DNA of 64,000 nucleotides from Calditrichia bacterium (GTDB taxonomy: Bacteria > Calditrichota > Calditrichia > RBG-13-44-9 > J075): the NCBI GenBank assembly GCA_028284445.1, contig JANQRS010000061.1:1-64000 (forward strand), read 5' to 3'. How positions within the stretch are numbered: the stretch's first letter is position 1; the number at the start of each line of letters is the position of its first letter. The translations under genes and the position numbers were made by a program. Below, in pieces: positions 62,775 through 64,000 of the stretch. The notes beneath the pieces are model-generated. The model saw only the letters and a list, made by a program, of their open reading frames with translations, did no database searches and was not told where the DNA came from.

Positions 62775-63413
62775 TTAGTCTTTCCAAAACCCCTTAGGCG
62801 CTGCCCACTGATACAGATTTCGCGTTGGCAGAAGAAACCATTTTTCGAAAAGGTTCACTTTTCCAAGGGTAACTAGTCCAACAATTAGACTAATTGGGGA
62901 TAGAAGCACGTTTATGATCAGGATAAACGGAATCATTAAAACCGCCGCTATTAGTCGCACCAACTTAGAGACTGTTAGAATCGGATGAATAAATATTCGA
63001 ACGAGCCAGAGGGGCAAAATTGCCGCAATGATGAGATTGACGCAATTTTCAACGCCCTCTCTCAATGATTCTCCGATTGATATCTTGTTCCGTCGCCTGC
63101 TGCTTGATATCTCTTCGAACTTCGGTGCTGAAAACGTTGCATCTTCTTGATACTTAGGCTCACTTGGCTGTTCTTCTCGAACTTCCTCTACTTCAATCTT
63201 CGGTGCAGAGACTTTTGTGTCTTCGACAACAGTTGTTGAGGCACTATTTGATTTCCCTGATGGATCCACAAGTCCATAATAGTGTTCTTGATACCGCTTA
63301 CCCAATTCCGTCAAAATCAAACGACTCTCATCTTTATCTGAAGTGTTAGATAATATTTTTTCCAGGTCATGAGTAGAGTACTGAGTATATTTTGCTGGGT
63401 TCTCTGCTGGCAC
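62775..63413 (-). CDS. Membrane protein of unknown function
   Basis: 212 aa from a GTG at 63413 (AAGGA nine bases upstream); a TTG two codons earlier is possible. Residues ~1-110 are hydrophilic, with an N-terminal helical segment (YSTHDLEKILSNTSDKDESR) followed by a Ser/Glu-rich linker. Residues ~115-190 contain about three hydrophobic segments (VNLIIAAILPLWLVRIFI; LIAAVLMIPFILIINVLL; ISLIVGLVTLGKV), the sort seen in small YccF- or DUF-type inner-membrane proteins. I do not recognise the family. It lies 32 bp after the coiled-coil gene upstream, so probably cotranscribed. Confidence 0.65.
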   Translation of the reverse strand: MPAENPAKYTQYSTHDLEKILSNTSDKDESRLILTELGKRYQEHYYGLVDPSGKSNSASTTVVEDTKVSAPKIEVEEVREEQPSEPKYQEDATFSAPKFEEISSSRRRNKISIGESLREGVENCVNLIIAAILPLWLVRIFIHPILTVSKLVRLIAAVLMIPFILIINVLLSPISLIVGLVTLGKVNLFEKWFLLPTRNLYQWAAPKGFWKD

Positions 63414-63445
63414 AAGCAATCTTCCTTTCCGTTATGGTCTTGCAT

Positions 63446-64000
63446 CTATTTAACACCAAGTAATCTCCTTATTCGCGTCGGATTTAGCGATACGAGTTTG
63501 ATTTTTTCAAGCGTAAGAATCGCTCCCTGAATTGCATTGATATTTTGCTTAATCACCTGCAAAATCGCAACGACGCTAATCAGTTCCAACTGTCGCTTTG
63601 CATTTTCGCGAATGGCCTCTAAAGATGGTAATTTTGCATGAATGACATCCACCTCGCCTCTAAACAATTCCATTTCAGTGGTGTATTCTTCCCATTCCTT
63701 CTCGAGCGTCTTAATAGACCGCTCCCGAGTCTCAATATCCTTTAATGTCTGCTCTCTTATGGCCGCTTCGACCTTCTCGGATTTGACTTGCTCACGTAGT
63801 TGGGATTCTTTCCGCCTAAGTTCCTGAACTTTCGATTTGGTATCTTTGTGTAACCGGAAGATGTCATCAAGCCCATTAATTTCGAAATTCTCTATGTAGT
63901 TGATCAAGAAATCGGTTACTTCATAAATGAGAATAGCGTTACCAAGCACTAGATTGGTTTCGAGTTCAACTGAAGGTGACTTTCTTAATTTTTGAATAAT
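63446..64000 (-). CDS. Coiled-coil protein, unknown, cut by the window edge
   Basis: At least 184 aa. The frame is open to the last base of the window (a GTG at 63949 is only one possible start), so the N-terminus is missing. The visible part has a hydrophobic segment near the edge (NAILIYEVTDFLINYI), a long charged coiled coil (SKVQELRRKESQLREQVKSE and onward), a second hydrophobic helix (LELISVVAILQVIKQNI) and a basic end. No domain recognised. Base composition is AT-richer than the neighbours by eye, as is the next gene, which might mark transferred DNA; not measured. Confidence 0.65.
   Translation of the reverse strand: MIQKLRKSPSVELETNLVLGNAILIYEVTDFLINYIENFEINGLDDIFRLHKDTKSKVQELRRKESQLREQVKSEKVEAAIREQTLKDIETRERSIKTLEKEWEEYTTEMELFRGEVDVIHAKLPSLEAIRENAKRQLELISVVAILQVIKQNINAIQGAILTLEKIKLVSLNPTRIRRLLGVK

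Overview
The window reads as a contig from an uncultured, diderm, heterotrophic bacterium. It carries Omp85-type and other outer-membrane barrels, lipoproteins, and families best known from the Bacteroidota/FCB group: a DUF6702-like protein, a DUF4296-like protein, a SprA-like barrel motif, and AraC regulators with a membrane sensor half. Large hybrid kinases and intergenic palindromes would suit a Calditrichota/KSB1-type lineage, but no rRNA or marker gene is present, so this placement is inference. I see no tRNA, rRNA, CRISPR array, transposase or phage gene.

Layout. 1-690: heptamer tandem repeat, hairpin repeat array and a terminator. 0.7-3.2 kb (minus): an activator with a degenerate receiver and a SARP-like DNA-binding half, then a metallo-beta-lactamase-fold lipoprotein. 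3.6-10.7 kb (plus): a tight four-gene operon of acyl carrier protein, fatty-acyl-AMP ligase, a class-III aminotransferase fused to a cyanobacterial-type acyl-ACP reductase, and a cNMP-domain patatin lipase. It is preceded by two 13-bp direct repeats exactly 21 bp apart. This is the most interesting locus: it looks like a pathway that takes fatty acids to fatty aldehydes and then fatty amines, possibly fed by membrane phospholipids. 10.8-12.4 kb: DoxX and a membrane AraC regulator. 12.6-16.0 kb: a CHAT-NACHT protein whose membrane half lies in a second, overlapping frame, followed by a 14-codon relic of a monooxygenase gene cut off by a repeat element. 17.8-23.8 kb (minus): a FIST sensor, two kinases and an acyltransferase in one operon. 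25.4-27.6 kb: SRAP, a CrtZ-like hydroxylase and TerC. 28-31.7 kb: a six-PAS hybrid kinase. 33.3-40 kb (plus): two secreted or membrane proteins built of one undescribed ~100-residue repeat, two envelope glycosyltransferases and a membrane-anchored vWA-like protein. 40.2-47.7 kb (minus): an Omp85 protein coupled to a giant barrel, then two beta-propeller proteins. 47.9-51.6 kb: a non-kinase PAS/coiled-coil signalling protein. 52.9-56.0 kb: a peptidase-MA/propeller/barrel protein. 56.2-59.4 kb: another hybrid kinase. 60-64 kb: DUF309, an S9 peptidase and two unknown genes at the edge.

Taken together the segment is rich in signalling (four hybrid kinases, one PAS scaffold, two AraC regulators, one SARP-like regulator, one STAND ATPase) and in envelope or lipid functions. 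No search could be run: assignments rest on motifs read by eye, and homology statements come from knowledge of the families.
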